Source: Rickettsia tillamookensis (GTDB lineage Bacteria > Pseudomonadota > Alphaproteobacteria > Rickettsiales > Rickettsiaceae). From it: DNA of 64,000 nt. This document shows, in pieces, positions 1 through 8,022 of this stretch (its first letter is position 1; each line of letters begins with the position of its first letter). Below the pieces are notes generated by a model. It was not told the DNA's origin. It was given only the letters and a program-made list of their open reading frames with translations, and did not search any database. The translations under genes and the position numbers were made by a program. The DNA is taken from contig NZ_CP060138.2 of NCBI RefSeq assembly GCF_016743795.2, forward strand, positions 310,001 through 374,000. Direction: 5' to 3'.

Positions 1-237
1 GCCTTTAGTACGAGAGGACCGAGGTGGACGTACCCCTGGTGGACCAGTTGTCATGCCAATGGCACAGCTGGGTAGCTAAGTACGGAAGGGATAACCGCTG
101 AATGCATCTAAGCAGGAAACCCACCTCAAAACTAGACTTCCCCATTAGAGCCGTGGAAGACCACCACGTTGATAGGTCAGGTGTGGAAGCACAGTAATGT
201 GTGTAGCTAACTGATACTAATAGCTCGATTGATTTAC
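1..237 (+). rRNA. rrl: 23S ribosomal RNA, 3' end (partial)
   Basis: The window opens inside the 23S rRNA. The sarcin-ricin loop core agtacgagaggacc lies at about 7-20, followed by the conserved helix ggataaccgctgaatgcatc typical of domain VI. The 3' boundary near 237 is estimated by similarity to known 23S ends and may be off by several bases. No 16S gene precedes it in view, in keeping with the known split rRNA genes of Rickettsia. Confidence 0.95.
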
Positions 238-340
238 TTTGCTGTGAGATTACATATGCATATAGTGTTAATTCTATAAAAATGTAGTATCAACTCACAA
301 AGTTATCAGGTTAAATTAGCTTTATCGATGAATAAAAATG

Positions 341-449
341 TTGTTGCATGACTAAACTTGTCATTCCTGCGAAAGCAGGAATCCAGATATTATAAATCTT
401 TCTGGATACCGTGGTCAAGCCACGATATGACATTAACCATGCAGCAACA
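341..449. repeat. Family B palindromic element in the 23S-5S spacer
   Basis: Ends are ttgttgcatg (341) and catgcagcaaca (to 449), an imperfect inverted pair. Inside are two hairpins: one with cattcctgcgaaagcagga, and one with accgtggtcaagccacgat. This fills most of the 238-498 spacer and would be transcribed with the rRNA. Confidence 0.8.
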
Positions 450-498
450 TTAACAGCAAACTATAATACAAATCTGTTTTTTAAAAGTTTGTATTGCT

Positions 499-616
499 AG
501 CTTGGTGGTTATAGCATGAGTGAAACACACGATCCCATCCCGAACTCGAACGTGAAACCTCATAGTGCTAATGGTACTATGTCATAAGGCATGGGAGAGT
601 AAGTCGCTGCCAAGCT
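499..616 (+). rRNA. rrf: 5S ribosomal RNA
   Basis: The stretch has the 5S layout: a terminal helix between gcttgg (about 500) and ccaagc (about 610), the loop A/B segment cgatcccatcccgaactcga, and the gtgaaac block. It lies about 260 bases downstream of the 23S end on the same strand, so the two are probably co-transcribed. Exact ends are estimated. Confidence 0.92.
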
Positions 617-652
617 TGCAATGCAAATTTTTAATTATCTTTCTTTCTCTTT

Positions 653-1692
653 ATGAGATATTTTATATTCATAATTCTCATCCTCTTCTGTATTAGTAAT
701 GCTTACGCATTAAAGAATAAACATCAACTTATTTCCCGCTAAAATCTAACATAGAAATTAAAAAATTATTTAAAGAGAAAAATACTGATCAATTTATTTT
801 AGAGTTACCAAATGGCACAGTAATTAATGAAGGTGGAATTTTAACTCAGGAAGGTTATATTCTACAAGATACTCAAACAAGCTTAGGTGATCAACATCGT
901 TTATTAAATAAAAAACGAGATATTAATACAGAAAATCCTTTATATTTTAATGGAAAATTAGCAGTAATTTCATCTTCTGGTTCTGAAAATTGGTATCATT
1001 GGCTGCTACAAATTTTACCTAGATTAATTATATTAAAAGAATCGGACCTTGAATATGACCGTATCTATATTAATAATTTAAAATATTCATGGCAAATTAA
1101 GTCATTAGAAATAGTATTAAATTATTTAAATATACCGGAAGATAAGCTTTTTGTAGTAAATAGTGACTGTATAATTCAAGCTACTAGACTAATTATTCCA
1201 TCTGTACCGTTTATTCCGGTAAAAGGTATGCCTTTGCCTTTATGGTTAAAAAAAGATTTAAGAAATATTTTTATTAAAGATAATAGTAAAGCATACGATA
1301 AAATATATATTTCTCGTAAATACGCTTCTACCAGAAAAATAGTTAATGAAGAAGAATTAATAGAAAAAATTGAGAAACTAGGCTTTAAGATAATATATCT
1401 AGAGCTATCCTCGCCGTATGAACAGGCTCAGCTTTTTAATAAAGCAAAAATAATAGTTGGACCGCACGGATCAGGATTTGCTAATCTTATTTTTGCGGCT
1501 CCAAAATGCAAAGTAGTAGAGATTGATCACGGCACAACTCCTCCTAGAAGTTTTTATAAAAGAATGGCAAATTATATGTCATGTGATTATTATCCTTTTT
1601 ACGTAGATCAGACAACAGAAGAGCATTTAGAAGACGATATAAATATCAATATTGATGAATTTATTAAATTTCTTAGGTCTATCTGTAAATAA
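653..1692 (+). pseudogene. Glycosyltransferase family 61 (DUF563-like) gene split by a frameshift
   Basis: An ATG at 653 opens a signal-peptide-like start (MRYFIFIILILFCISNAYA) that stops at 740-742 after 29 codons. A different frame is open from about 721 to the stop at 1692 and carries the rest of the protein. Moving one base between about 721 and 740 joins the two into a protein of roughly 345 residues. The downstream part has features of GT61/DUF563 enzymes: NWYHWLLQILPRL, and near the C-terminus VGPHGSGFANLIF followed by KVVEIDH. The longest ATG-like reading within the second frame starts at 1228 and would lack the first half of the domain. Probably inactive, unless the shift is programmed or a sequencing error. 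The family assignment is from motif recognition. Confidence 0.7.
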
Positions 1693-1855
1693 ATTTTAAT
1701 TAGCTTTAAAATGGATTCCAGCTTCCGCAGGAATGATATTAGAGTCTGATTTCATACTACAAAGTAACTCTTTCTAAGCAATAAAACAAAATAACTTGAC
1801 TTCAAGACATACGATATATTATTAATGGATTACTTATAATATTATTGAATTCTAA

Positions 1856-2617
1856 ATGTCTAAAGTTTTCGTTAAAGATTTAGTTGTTTTTATAACCGGT
1901 GCTAGCCGAAAAAAAGGTATAGGACGAGCTCTTGTTGAAGAAGCAATAAAAAGGGGAGCAAAAAAAGTTTATGCTACGGCACGGAATATCTCTCAATTAG
2001 ATGATCTAGTTGCAAAATTTCAAGGAAAAGTAGCTCCTGTTGAATTAGATGTAACTAACTTAGAGCAAATTAAAAAAGTTGTTCAAATAGCAAAAGATAC
2101 TCAGGTTTTAATAAATAATTCCGGAGCGGTAGGGTTTACCGGTTGTATTCGTAATTACAACGAAGAAATAGCCCGCCAAGAGATGGAGATTAATTACTTT
2201 GCTCCGTTTCGTCTTATAAATGCTTTTTCAGAAAATCTTATAAAAAATAGTAATTGTGCTATAGTTAACATAATTTCTATTGGAGGATTGTATCCATCTC
2301 CGGTACATGTTACTTATTCAGCTTCAAAGGCGGCTCTATATTCTTTGACGCAAGCTATTAGAATAGAAATGATGATGTATTCGCATTTTATTCCTGTTTT
2401 TGGTGTTTATCCTGGTCCTATTGATACTGATATGGCTGAAGATATTGAAGTGAAGAAAGAAACCCCTGTTAATGTAGCTCTTCGTGTTTTTGATGACATG
2501 GAGCAGGGTATATTAGATATTACGACAGATGCATTATCTGATAATTTTGTAAGTTATTTAAAAAAAGATCCTCAAATTATTGAGGCACTCAAGAAAGAAT
2601 TTAATAGAAAAAACTAA
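1856..2617 (+). CDS. Short-chain dehydrogenase/reductase (SDR)
   Basis: A 253-residue classical SDR. The Rossmann NAD(P)-binding motif TGASRKKGIG is at residues 14-23, the NNSG structural motif at 87-90, and the catalytic Ser141, Tyr154 and Lys158 lie in ISIGG and YSASK. Asn113 probably completes the tetrad. It should oxidise or reduce a small hydroxyl/carbonyl substrate in the cytoplasm. The substrate cannot be read from the sequence. It is followed 13 bases later by a SnoaL-like gene, so the two are probably co-transcribed. Basic residues after the glycine motif (SRKKG) hint at NADPH preference, which is inference. Confidence 0.88.
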   Translation: MSKVFVKDLVVFITGASRKKGIGRALVEEAIKRGAKKVYATARNISQLDDLVAKFQGKVAPVELDVTNLEQIKKVVQIAKDTQVLINNSGAVGFTGCIRNYNEEIARQEMEINYFAPFRLINAFSENLIKNSNCAIVNIISIGGLYPSPVHVTYSASKAALYSLTQAIRIEMMMYSHFIPVFGVYPGPIDTDMAEDIEVKKETPVNVALRVFDDMEQGILDITTDALSDNFVSYLKKDPQIIEALKKEFNRKN

Positions 2618-2630
2618 TTATATAAATATT

Positions 2631-2999
2631 ATGACTGATACTAACTTAAATAAAGCAATATCTTATTACACAGCTATGCGTGATAAAAATTTTGATGAAA
2701 TGGCATCATGTTTACATCCCAACATTAATTTTATAGGTCCATTATCGATTATGGATGGTAAAGAATCAGTTGTAGAAGCTGCTAAAAATTTCTCGATGTT
2801 TTTTAAGAACCTTACAATTCGTGAAAAGTTTCATGACGGAGATAAGGTTATGTTAGCACTGGATTTTGATTGTCCTGAACCTATAGGTATTTTCAGGGGT
2901 GCTTCATTATTATCTTTTAATGAAAATCTTATTTCTCGAATAGAATTATTTTATGATGCTCGTCCTTTTGAAAAGAAAAAAGAAGAGATTTTTAATTAA
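2631..2999 (+). CDS. SnoaL/NTF2-like fold protein
   Basis: A 122-residue protein starting at the ATG at 2631, just after the SDR stop. A start further upstream at 2580 would run inside the SDR gene in another frame and is less likely. The pattern of an N-terminal helix (ISYYTAMRDKNFDEMASCLHP), then NINFIGP and beta strands ending in ISRIELFYD matches the SnoaL-like branch of the NTF2 fold. Members are small cone-shaped enzymes or ligand-binding proteins. Pairing with an SDR suggests a shared small-molecule pathway, but no substrate can be assigned. Confidence 0.7.
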   Translation: MTDTNLNKAISYYTAMRDKNFDEMASCLHPNINFIGPLSIMDGKESVVEAAKNFSMFFKNLTIREKFHDGDKVMLALDFDCPEPIGIFRGASLLSFNENLISRIELFYDARPFEKKKEEIFN

Positions 3000-3001
3000 A
3001 A

Positions 3002-4054
3002 TCAATTCCTAAAATCATTATTTAACAAATAAGCCGTACTATTCATTTCATTTAGTCTTGAGATAGTGCGTTTGAATTCTGCGGCTCGTGCTGAACCTTG
3101 ATATATTTTATTTGGGTTATCTTCTAAGCTCATAAATAAGAGTATTTTATAGAAATAGGCATTATCGATAAAATTGATAAATCTAACGGCTGTATTTGTA
3201 TCATTAGCATCGATAGTATGAATATTCCCCACTATAATAACGTTGAAATTTTGACAAATATTAACATAATCGATATAGCTTAAGTCTCTTGTAAATAATT
3301 CATTATAATCTGTTACTAATATTCTTTTATGTACTTTTTGAAAGGATATTTCTCTACCTAGAACCTGTATATTTTGAGAAACGAGATTATTATCACTAAT
3401 ATCTGTGATAATTTTTTCAAGTTTGTTTTGGTTTTCTAAAGTTAAGGGATAAATTATCCTTGCCCCTTTAACTCCTAACGCTTTATCAAATCGATAATCA
3501 TGCTGATTATCTAGATATTTAACGTAAAATGTATTATTGATTATCTTTATAAAAGGTAAGAAAGATTCTCGTTGTAATCCGTCTTTGTAAAGATTATGGG
3601 GACTCGTGTTAGAGGTTATAAAAATAAAAATATTTTGCTTTATTAATTCATTAAATAATCTACCGATTATCATTGCATCGGTAATGTCTTTAATTTCAAA
3701 CTCATCTATACATAACAGTTTAGTATGTTTAGCATAGTTTTTAGCAATTTTAGGAATGATATCTTTTTGATTTTCTGTTTGTAATTTATGCATAGATTTA
3801 TGAATTTCCTGCATAAAGTTCTGATAGTGTATTATTATTTTAGGTATGCTTATCTCTTCAAAAAAAGAATTCATAAGCATAGTCTTACCGCTGCCCACTG
3901 GACCGTATAAATAAATCCCGCTTTTTAAATTTTTTTGATTAAAGAACTTAAATAAGCTCTTAGGTTTGTTAAGTTCTGCTGCTAGTTGTTTTAATTCTTC
4001 TAATAATGCAGCTTGTTTTGAATCTAATATTAATGAAGTAGAGAATTTTATCAT
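3002..4054 (-). CDS. zapE: Cell division protein ZapE / AFG1-like ATPase
   Basis: A 350-residue AAA+-type P-loop ATPase of the AFG1/ZapE family. Walker A GPVGSGKT is at residues 51-58 and the Walker B segment CIDEFE at about 115-120, followed by FVTSN-like sensor sequence (FIFITSNTSP). The C-terminal DARAAEFKR-like tail (SARAAEFKRTISRLNEM) is typical of the family. In other bacteria ZapE acts at the division ring; the mitochondrial relative Afg1 supports respiratory-chain quality control. It is the last gene of a tightly overlapping minus-strand run (queA, MNT, HEPN, zapE), overlapping the upstream gene by 4 bases (ATGA). Confidence 0.9.
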   Translation of the reverse strand: MIKFSTSLILDSKQAALLEELKQLAAELNKPKSLFKFFNQKNLKSGIYLYGPVGSGKTMLMNSFFEEISIPKIIIHYQNFMQEIHKSMHKLQTENQKDIIPKIAKNYAKHTKLLCIDEFEIKDITDAMIIGRLFNELIKQNIFIFITSNTSPHNLYKDGLQRESFLPFIKIINNTFYVKYLDNQHDYRFDKALGVKGARIIYPLTLENQNKLEKIITDISDNNLVSQNIQVLGREISFQKVHKRILVTDYNELFTRDLSYIDYVNICQNFNVIIVGNIHTIDANDTNTAVRFINFIDNAYFYKILLFMSLEDNPNKIYQGSARAAEFKRTISRLNEMNSTAYLLNNDFRN

Positions 4055-4452
4055 CCAAAATATTTCTTCTCTAGTTTGTTATAGGTTTTTTCTAAAACCG
4101 GTAGATATAATTTAATATTTTCAAAAACTCGTTGTGCATCTTCATATTTATAAACATGAGAAGTAATATTACGATCATCAAGCATTCCGAGCCATAATTT
4201 CTCATCATCAATAAGACTAAACTGAAAAGCTTTACTTAGGACATCTTTTGGAGTATTACTTTCAGTCTTTTCGTGTTTAAGTATTTTTTTCAAGGTTTTC
4301 CAAAATAATTCAATAACAAATTCAAATCTTTGAATAGCAGCATCTAGAAAAATAGGTTCTTTATCGATTTTAGTTCTTTCTATAACCTCGTGTAAACGCT
4401 GTATAGCTTGCCCTAGTGCTAGGAAAGAATCTTTCCAAAATATTTCTTTCAT
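4051..4452 (-). CDS. HEPN-type nucleotidyltransferase partner (HepT/HI0074 family)
   Basis: A 133-residue helical protein of the HI0074 'nucleotidyltransferase substrate-binding' family. The family signature LDAAIQRFEFVIELFWKTLK is near residues 36-55. The HEPN RNase motif Rx4H is present as R94 NITS H99. In characterised pairs the HEPN protein is the RNA-cutting toxin, and the neighbouring minimal nucleotidyltransferase neutralises it by AMPylation. The start codon overlaps the stop of the nucleotidyltransferase gene by one base (TAATG), so the two are translationally coupled. Toxicity here is inferred from the intact motif. Confidence 0.85.
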   Translation of the reverse strand: MKEIFWKDSFLALGQAIQRLHEVIERTKIDKEPIFLDAAIQRFEFVIELFWKTLKKILKHEKTESNTPKDVLSKAFQFSLIDDEKLWLGMLDDRNITSHVYKYEDAQRVFENIKLYLPVLEKTYNKLEKKYFG

Positions 4453-4754
4453 TAGTATGAACCTTTTTTATAAAGAATTTTTTTAAAATTAATGATATTT
4501 TGTTTAAACTTATCATCATCGTTTAATGTATCGAATCGTACACAATCTATTTTTAAAAGTGTATCTGCATCATCTATTATGTCTAAAACTTGATACCAAT
4601 CATCTTTATTTGCATTAGGACAAAGGATGGCGATATCAATATCAGCACGCTCATGATTATCACCTCGGCTGCGTGAGCCAAAAAGCCAAATCTCTTCTAT
4701 AAAGGGTAATTTGGTTAGATTTATAAAAAAAGAATATTCTTTAATATTGCTCAT
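4452..4754 (-). CDS. Minimal nucleotidyltransferase (MntA-type antitoxin)
   Basis: A 100-residue protein with the pol-beta nucleotidyltransferase signature: Gly26-Ser27 in LFGSRSRGD, then the metal-binding pair Asp38 and Asp40 in ADIDIAI, with a likely third acid at Asp70 (LLKIDCVRFD). These are the residues needed for nucleotide transfer in the MNT family. It sits directly upstream of, and coupled to, a HEPN partner. It overlaps the end of queA by 4 bases. Known family members add AMP groups to the HEPN toxin. The same role here is inference from the arrangement and conserved residues. Confidence 0.87.
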   Translation of the reverse strand: MSNIKEYSFFINLTKLPFIEEIWLFGSRSRGDNHERADIDIAILCPNANKDDWYQVLDIIDDADTLLKIDCVRFDTLNDDDKFKQNIINFKKILYKKGSY

Positions 4755-5845
4755 ATCTTCCTATACAAAAGTGTTGCATCGCCGTAGCTGAAAAAACGCA
4801 TTTTTTCTTTTATAGCATATTTATATAATTCATGCATCTCTTTAAATCCGGCAAAAGCACATATAAGCATAAATAAAGTAGATTTAGGAAAATGGAAATT
4901 AGTAAGTAACATATCGGCTGTTTGGAATTTAAAGCCCGGGGTTATGAAGATATCGGTTTCAAAGCTACCTGTCTTTATGATGCCGTTATTGTAAGCACTC
5001 TCAAGAGTTCTAAGCGAGGTAGTGCCGACTGCAATAATGCGTCTTCCCTCTTGCTTTGCTTTGTTGATGATTTCAGCAGTTTCAGGAGTAATAGAGCAAT
5101 ATTCGGTGTGCATTTTATGCTCATGAATATTTTCGGTTTTTACAGGTAAAAAAGTTCCCGCTCCCACATGTAATGTTAAAAATGCGGTTTGCACTCCTTT
5201 TTCTTTAAGCTTATCAAGTATATCCTTTGTAAAATGCAAGCCTGCCGTCGGTGCTGCAACCGAGCCTTCTATTTTACTATAGATTGTTTGGTAGCGTAGA
5301 GTGTCTAGCTTTTCGTCATTGCGAGGCGTTTTTTGGGACGCCGTGGCAATCTCAGGATTTTGTAACGAGATTGCCGCGTCAGGACTGCGTCCTTCCTCGC
5401 AATGACGTCTAATATAAACCGGTAGCGGCATCTCGCCGTACTTGTCCAAAAATTCAAATACAGAAATATCATCAAGTTCAAATTTTACTTTAATCTCACC
5501 CATCGCAAGTTTTTCAGTAATAATTACCTTATGATTATCAAAAATAAACTCATCACCGATACTAAGCTTACGGGCAGGCTTAGCAAAAGCCGACCATAGA
5601 TTATCTGATAATTTTTGATTCAAATTTATTGTAACATTCTTCCCCAAATGTAACTTAGCTTTTATCACTTTACTGTTATTAAAGACTAACAAGTCACCTT
5701 CTCTTAAGTAATCTAGTATGTTATAGAATTTAGTTTTAATAGGCTTTGTCCCGGCAATTAATAAATCCGAGTGATCACGCTTATCAGATGGATATTGTGC
5801 GATAAGCTCGCTTGGTAAATCAAAGTCAAAATCAGATAATTTCAT
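4751..5845 (-). CDS. queA: S-adenosylmethionine:tRNA ribosyltransferase-isomerase (QueA) with an in-frame palindromic insert
   Basis: QueA moves the ribosyl part of S-adenosylmethionine onto preQ1 at the tRNA wobble position, making epoxyqueuosine. The 364-residue protein begins with the family start MKLSDFDFDLP and ends with LLTNFHFPKSTLFML and FSYGDATLLY. Between PLPVYIRR (to about residue 147) and RYQTIYSKIEGSVAAPTAG (from about 184), where other QueA proteins have only a short link, there is an additional stretch of about 36 residues. This is encoded by a palindromic element (5314-5407) read in frame. The rest is uninterrupted, so the enzyme may still work. It is the first gene of an overlapping minus-strand operon with the MNT/HEPN pair and zapE. 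Confidence 0.94.
   Translation of the reverse strand: MKLSDFDFDLPSELIAQYPSDKRDHSDLLIAGTKPIKTKFYNILDYLREGDLLVFNNSKVIKAKLHLGKNVTINLNQKLSDNLWSAFAKPARKLSIGDEFIFDNHKVIITEKLAMGEIKVKFELDDISVFEFLDKYGEMPLPVYIRRHCEEGRSPDAAISLQNPEIATASQKTPRNDEKLDTLRYQTIYSKIEGSVAAPTAGLHFTKDILDKLKEKGVQTAFLTLHVGAGTFLPVKTENIHEHKMHTEYCSITPETAEIINKAKQEGRRIIAVGTTSLRTLESAYNNGIIKTGSFETDIFITPGFKFQTADMLLTNFHFPKSTLFMLICAFAGFKEMHELYKYAIKEKMRFFSYGDATLLYRKI
5314..5407. repeat. Family A palindromic element inside queA
   Basis: A 94-base element with inverted ends cgtcattgcgagg and cctcgcaatgacg (13 of 13 complementary). It has no stop in the queA frame and encodes about 31 of the inserted residues. This is the classic behaviour of Rickettsia palindromic elements. 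Confidence 0.93.
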
Positions 5846-5997
5846 TATAGAATATTAGCAGTTAAACAAAGTGACTATAATAACATATTACGATGCTTAA
5901 TTTAAGGTTTTATTTTATTGACTAGTTATTAATAAATTAATTCTTTATTGACTAATTGATTTTTTTCTGTATGATACAAAAACATTATTAATTCATT

Positions 5998-6159
5998 AGG
6001 TTCTGTGAAGCTTTTTAATTGATTTGCTATTTTGAGGTATTTTTTAGCGAAAATTAATAAGATTTTTGAAGGAATAGTTATTCATATTTCAAAAAAATCT
6101 TATAATTTGCAGCAAAAAATAACCAAAATTTAATCTTTTTAAAAAGCTTCACAGAACCT
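5998..6159. repeat. Family D palindromic element upstream of the ankyrin gene
   Basis: A 162-base element with perfect 19-base inverted ends, aggttctgtgaagcttttt and aaaaagcttcacagaacct. Its interior (gaaggaatagttattc, tcttataatttgcagcaaaa) recurs at 46250-46372. It ends about 20 bases before the ATG at 6179 and takes up half of the 5846-6178 gap. The rest of that gap is plain AT-rich sequence that may hold promoters for both flanking genes. Confidence 0.85.
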
Positions 6160-6178
6160 ACTAACAAGGGGAAAAATT

Positions 6179-7894
6179 ATGAAGAAACAAGCAGAAAAAA
6201 TAGAAATAACCGATGATATAATTAAGAATAAGTTTGATGAGATATTAAGCGGTAAAGATATAGAAGTACAACAAATTATGGGATTTAATAATATAGATGA
6301 AATAAAAAGATATGAATTTTTAAGAGAAAATTTTGTTAAAGAAGTAAAATCCTTAATTAATAATCTAAGTTATAGTAGTAATCCACTTAAGGTAGCTTAT
6401 AAAGTAGCATATAATTTCACTGGCAAAATGGCGAAGGACCCGATACCTGTTATATATAGTGCAATCGCGGATAATGATATTGATTTAGTGGAAGCGTTAT
6501 TAACAAGTTTAAGAGTGGATCCAAATACAGAATTTAATCAATATCCAACTAACACCTTTTTAGAAGCTGCTTTATCGCGGAATAAAGAAATGGTTAAGTG
6601 TTTACTTAAAAAAGGAGCAGATCCGATTTTTGGTTTTTATAAGATGATAAAAGAGAGTAAAGCAGCTGCAGAAATGGGCTTTGATAATATAGAGGATTAT
6701 TCCAAAGCTAAAGCTGCAATAAATGATAACTTAATACCCGAAGAAGAGAAAAGCACATTAAATGCTAAAATAAAAAAACATGAATTTTTGAGAGAAAGTT
6801 TTATTACAAAATTTAAAGTCTTTATTGAAGATCCAAATAAAAATACTTGTGATGCGTATTATAAAGTATACTGCGATATAGCTACAATAACAAATAATCC
6901 CGAATATTTTACAGTTAAAGCAATTCAGCAAGGTGATTACGATTTAGTTAATACTTTGTTAACGGCTTTCAGTATTGCTCCAAATAAAGTAGCTTACGTA
7001 TTGAGTGATAGCGGGTGTCTTTTATATTTTGCGTGTATTAATCATCAGAAAGAGATAGCCGAGCTTTTAATTAAAAAAGGAGCGGATGTAAACTTTAGTG
7101 ATAATTATTATAAACCACCTTTATATAGTGCTATAGAAGCAGGGCACTTGGATATGGTAGCATTTCTACTTGAAAATGGGGCCAATCCTAATTACATGGG
7201 AAACCAAATTTTTTCTTGTTTAGAAGAAGCTACTTTCAGAAACCAAGATATAGCTATAGTAACCAAGTTGCTTGCTTACGGTGCTAATATGGAATTTAAA
7301 AGTAGTACAAAGACTGTATTTGAAACATTAACATCTTTAAGTAGCAGTGATCAGGGGCAGGATAAGCAAAATAAAATGATGAAAGTATTTTTACAATACG
7401 GAGCTAATCCGGAGGGGCTCGATCCTGACTGTCAAAGGTTCTATGACATGGAGATAATGTATAAACCTCTGAGAGCTCTTTTAACTCTTGAATCCGCATT
7501 TCGTCGGAATGATTACACAGCAATTAAGGATATTGACAAGAAAGATTTAGCTGAATTCATTCAATGGAAATCAGAAATATGGCCTGTTAAAAATGTTTCT
7601 AAGAATGAGTATATTAAAAATCTATCAGAGCTGATTACATTTTCAAAACAAGTGCAATTGGATTCGGATGATTCTATAAAACAACCGCTAATAAAATTAA
7701 AAGAAAAGATAGATAAATTGGCACCGTCTTTGAAGTTTCAATGCCTTGTAAAAACTGCAGATATTATTAAAGGTGATGTTGAAGGTACGATAACATTTGA
7801 TAATGAGCTAAAGTATAATACTATAATGGACTTACTGGAAAAAAACGGGTTTCAAGTTGACGTAACAGGAAAAATAGAGGAACATGCTGCCTAA
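6179..7894 (+). CDS. Ankyrin-repeat protein with an internally duplicated module
   Basis: A 571-residue protein with no signal peptide or membrane segment. Ankyrin-type units are clear at residues 124-150 (ALSRNKEMVKCLLKKGADP), 280-310 (NHQKEIAELLIKKGADVNF) and 312-345 (PLYSAIEAGHLDMVAFLLEN), with weaker ones to about 410. Residues 43-150 and 200-305 look like two copies of one larger unit. Each starts with (Y/H)EFLRE(N/S)F, continues through D(L)V..LLT, and ends in an ankyrin unit with KKGAD. The C-terminal 150 residues are unassigned. Ankyrin proteins of Rickettsia often meet host proteins, but secretion here is not shown. A palindromic element lies just upstream. Start ATG at 6179 follows acaagggg, a good ribosome-binding site. 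Confidence 0.85.
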   Translation: MKKQAEKIEITDDIIKNKFDEILSGKDIEVQQIMGFNNIDEIKRYEFLRENFVKEVKSLINNLSYSSNPLKVAYKVAYNFTGKMAKDPIPVIYSAIADNDIDLVEALLTSLRVDPNTEFNQYPTNTFLEAALSRNKEMVKCLLKKGADPIFGFYKMIKESKAAAEMGFDNIEDYSKAKAAINDNLIPEEEKSTLNAKIKKHEFLRESFITKFKVFIEDPNKNTCDAYYKVYCDIATITNNPEYFTVKAIQQGDYDLVNTLLTAFSIAPNKVAYVLSDSGCLLYFACINHQKEIAELLIKKGADVNFSDNYYKPPLYSAIEAGHLDMVAFLLENGANPNYMGNQIFSCLEEATFRNQDIAIVTKLLAYGANMEFKSSTKTVFETLTSLSSSDQGQDKQNKMMKVFLQYGANPEGLDPDCQRFYDMEIMYKPLRALLTLESAFRRNDYTAIKDIDKKDLAEFIQWKSEIWPVKNVSKNEYIKNLSELITFSKQVQLDSDDSIKQPLIKLKEKIDKLAPSLKFQCLVKTADIIKGDVEGTITFDNELKYNTIMDLLEKNGFQVDVTGKIEEHAA

Positions 7895-7911
7895 GTTTAA
7901 AGTTTTTTTCG

Positions 7912-8014
7912 GTGTCATCCCGTGATTTATTCACGGGATCCAGTTACAAATACTAATATTATTAGTATTTGTAGTTGTTTTACTGGATACCGTGGACAAG
8001 CCACGGTATGACAG
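7912..8014. repeat. Family B double-hairpin element
   Basis: The left hairpin is cccgtgatttattcacggg and the right one is ccgtggacaagccacgg, framed by gtgtcat and atgacag. A small central palindrome, aatactaatattattagtatt, lies between them (7950-7970). The element lies between the convergent ankyrin and ABC exporter genes and could end transcription both ways. Confidence 0.85.
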
Positions 8015-8022
8015 TAATTGCC

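Noticed and set aside
1700..1740. Possible palindrome fragment (ggattccagcttccgcaggaat)
   Set aside because: It resembles one arm of family B, but it is too short and decayed to call an element.
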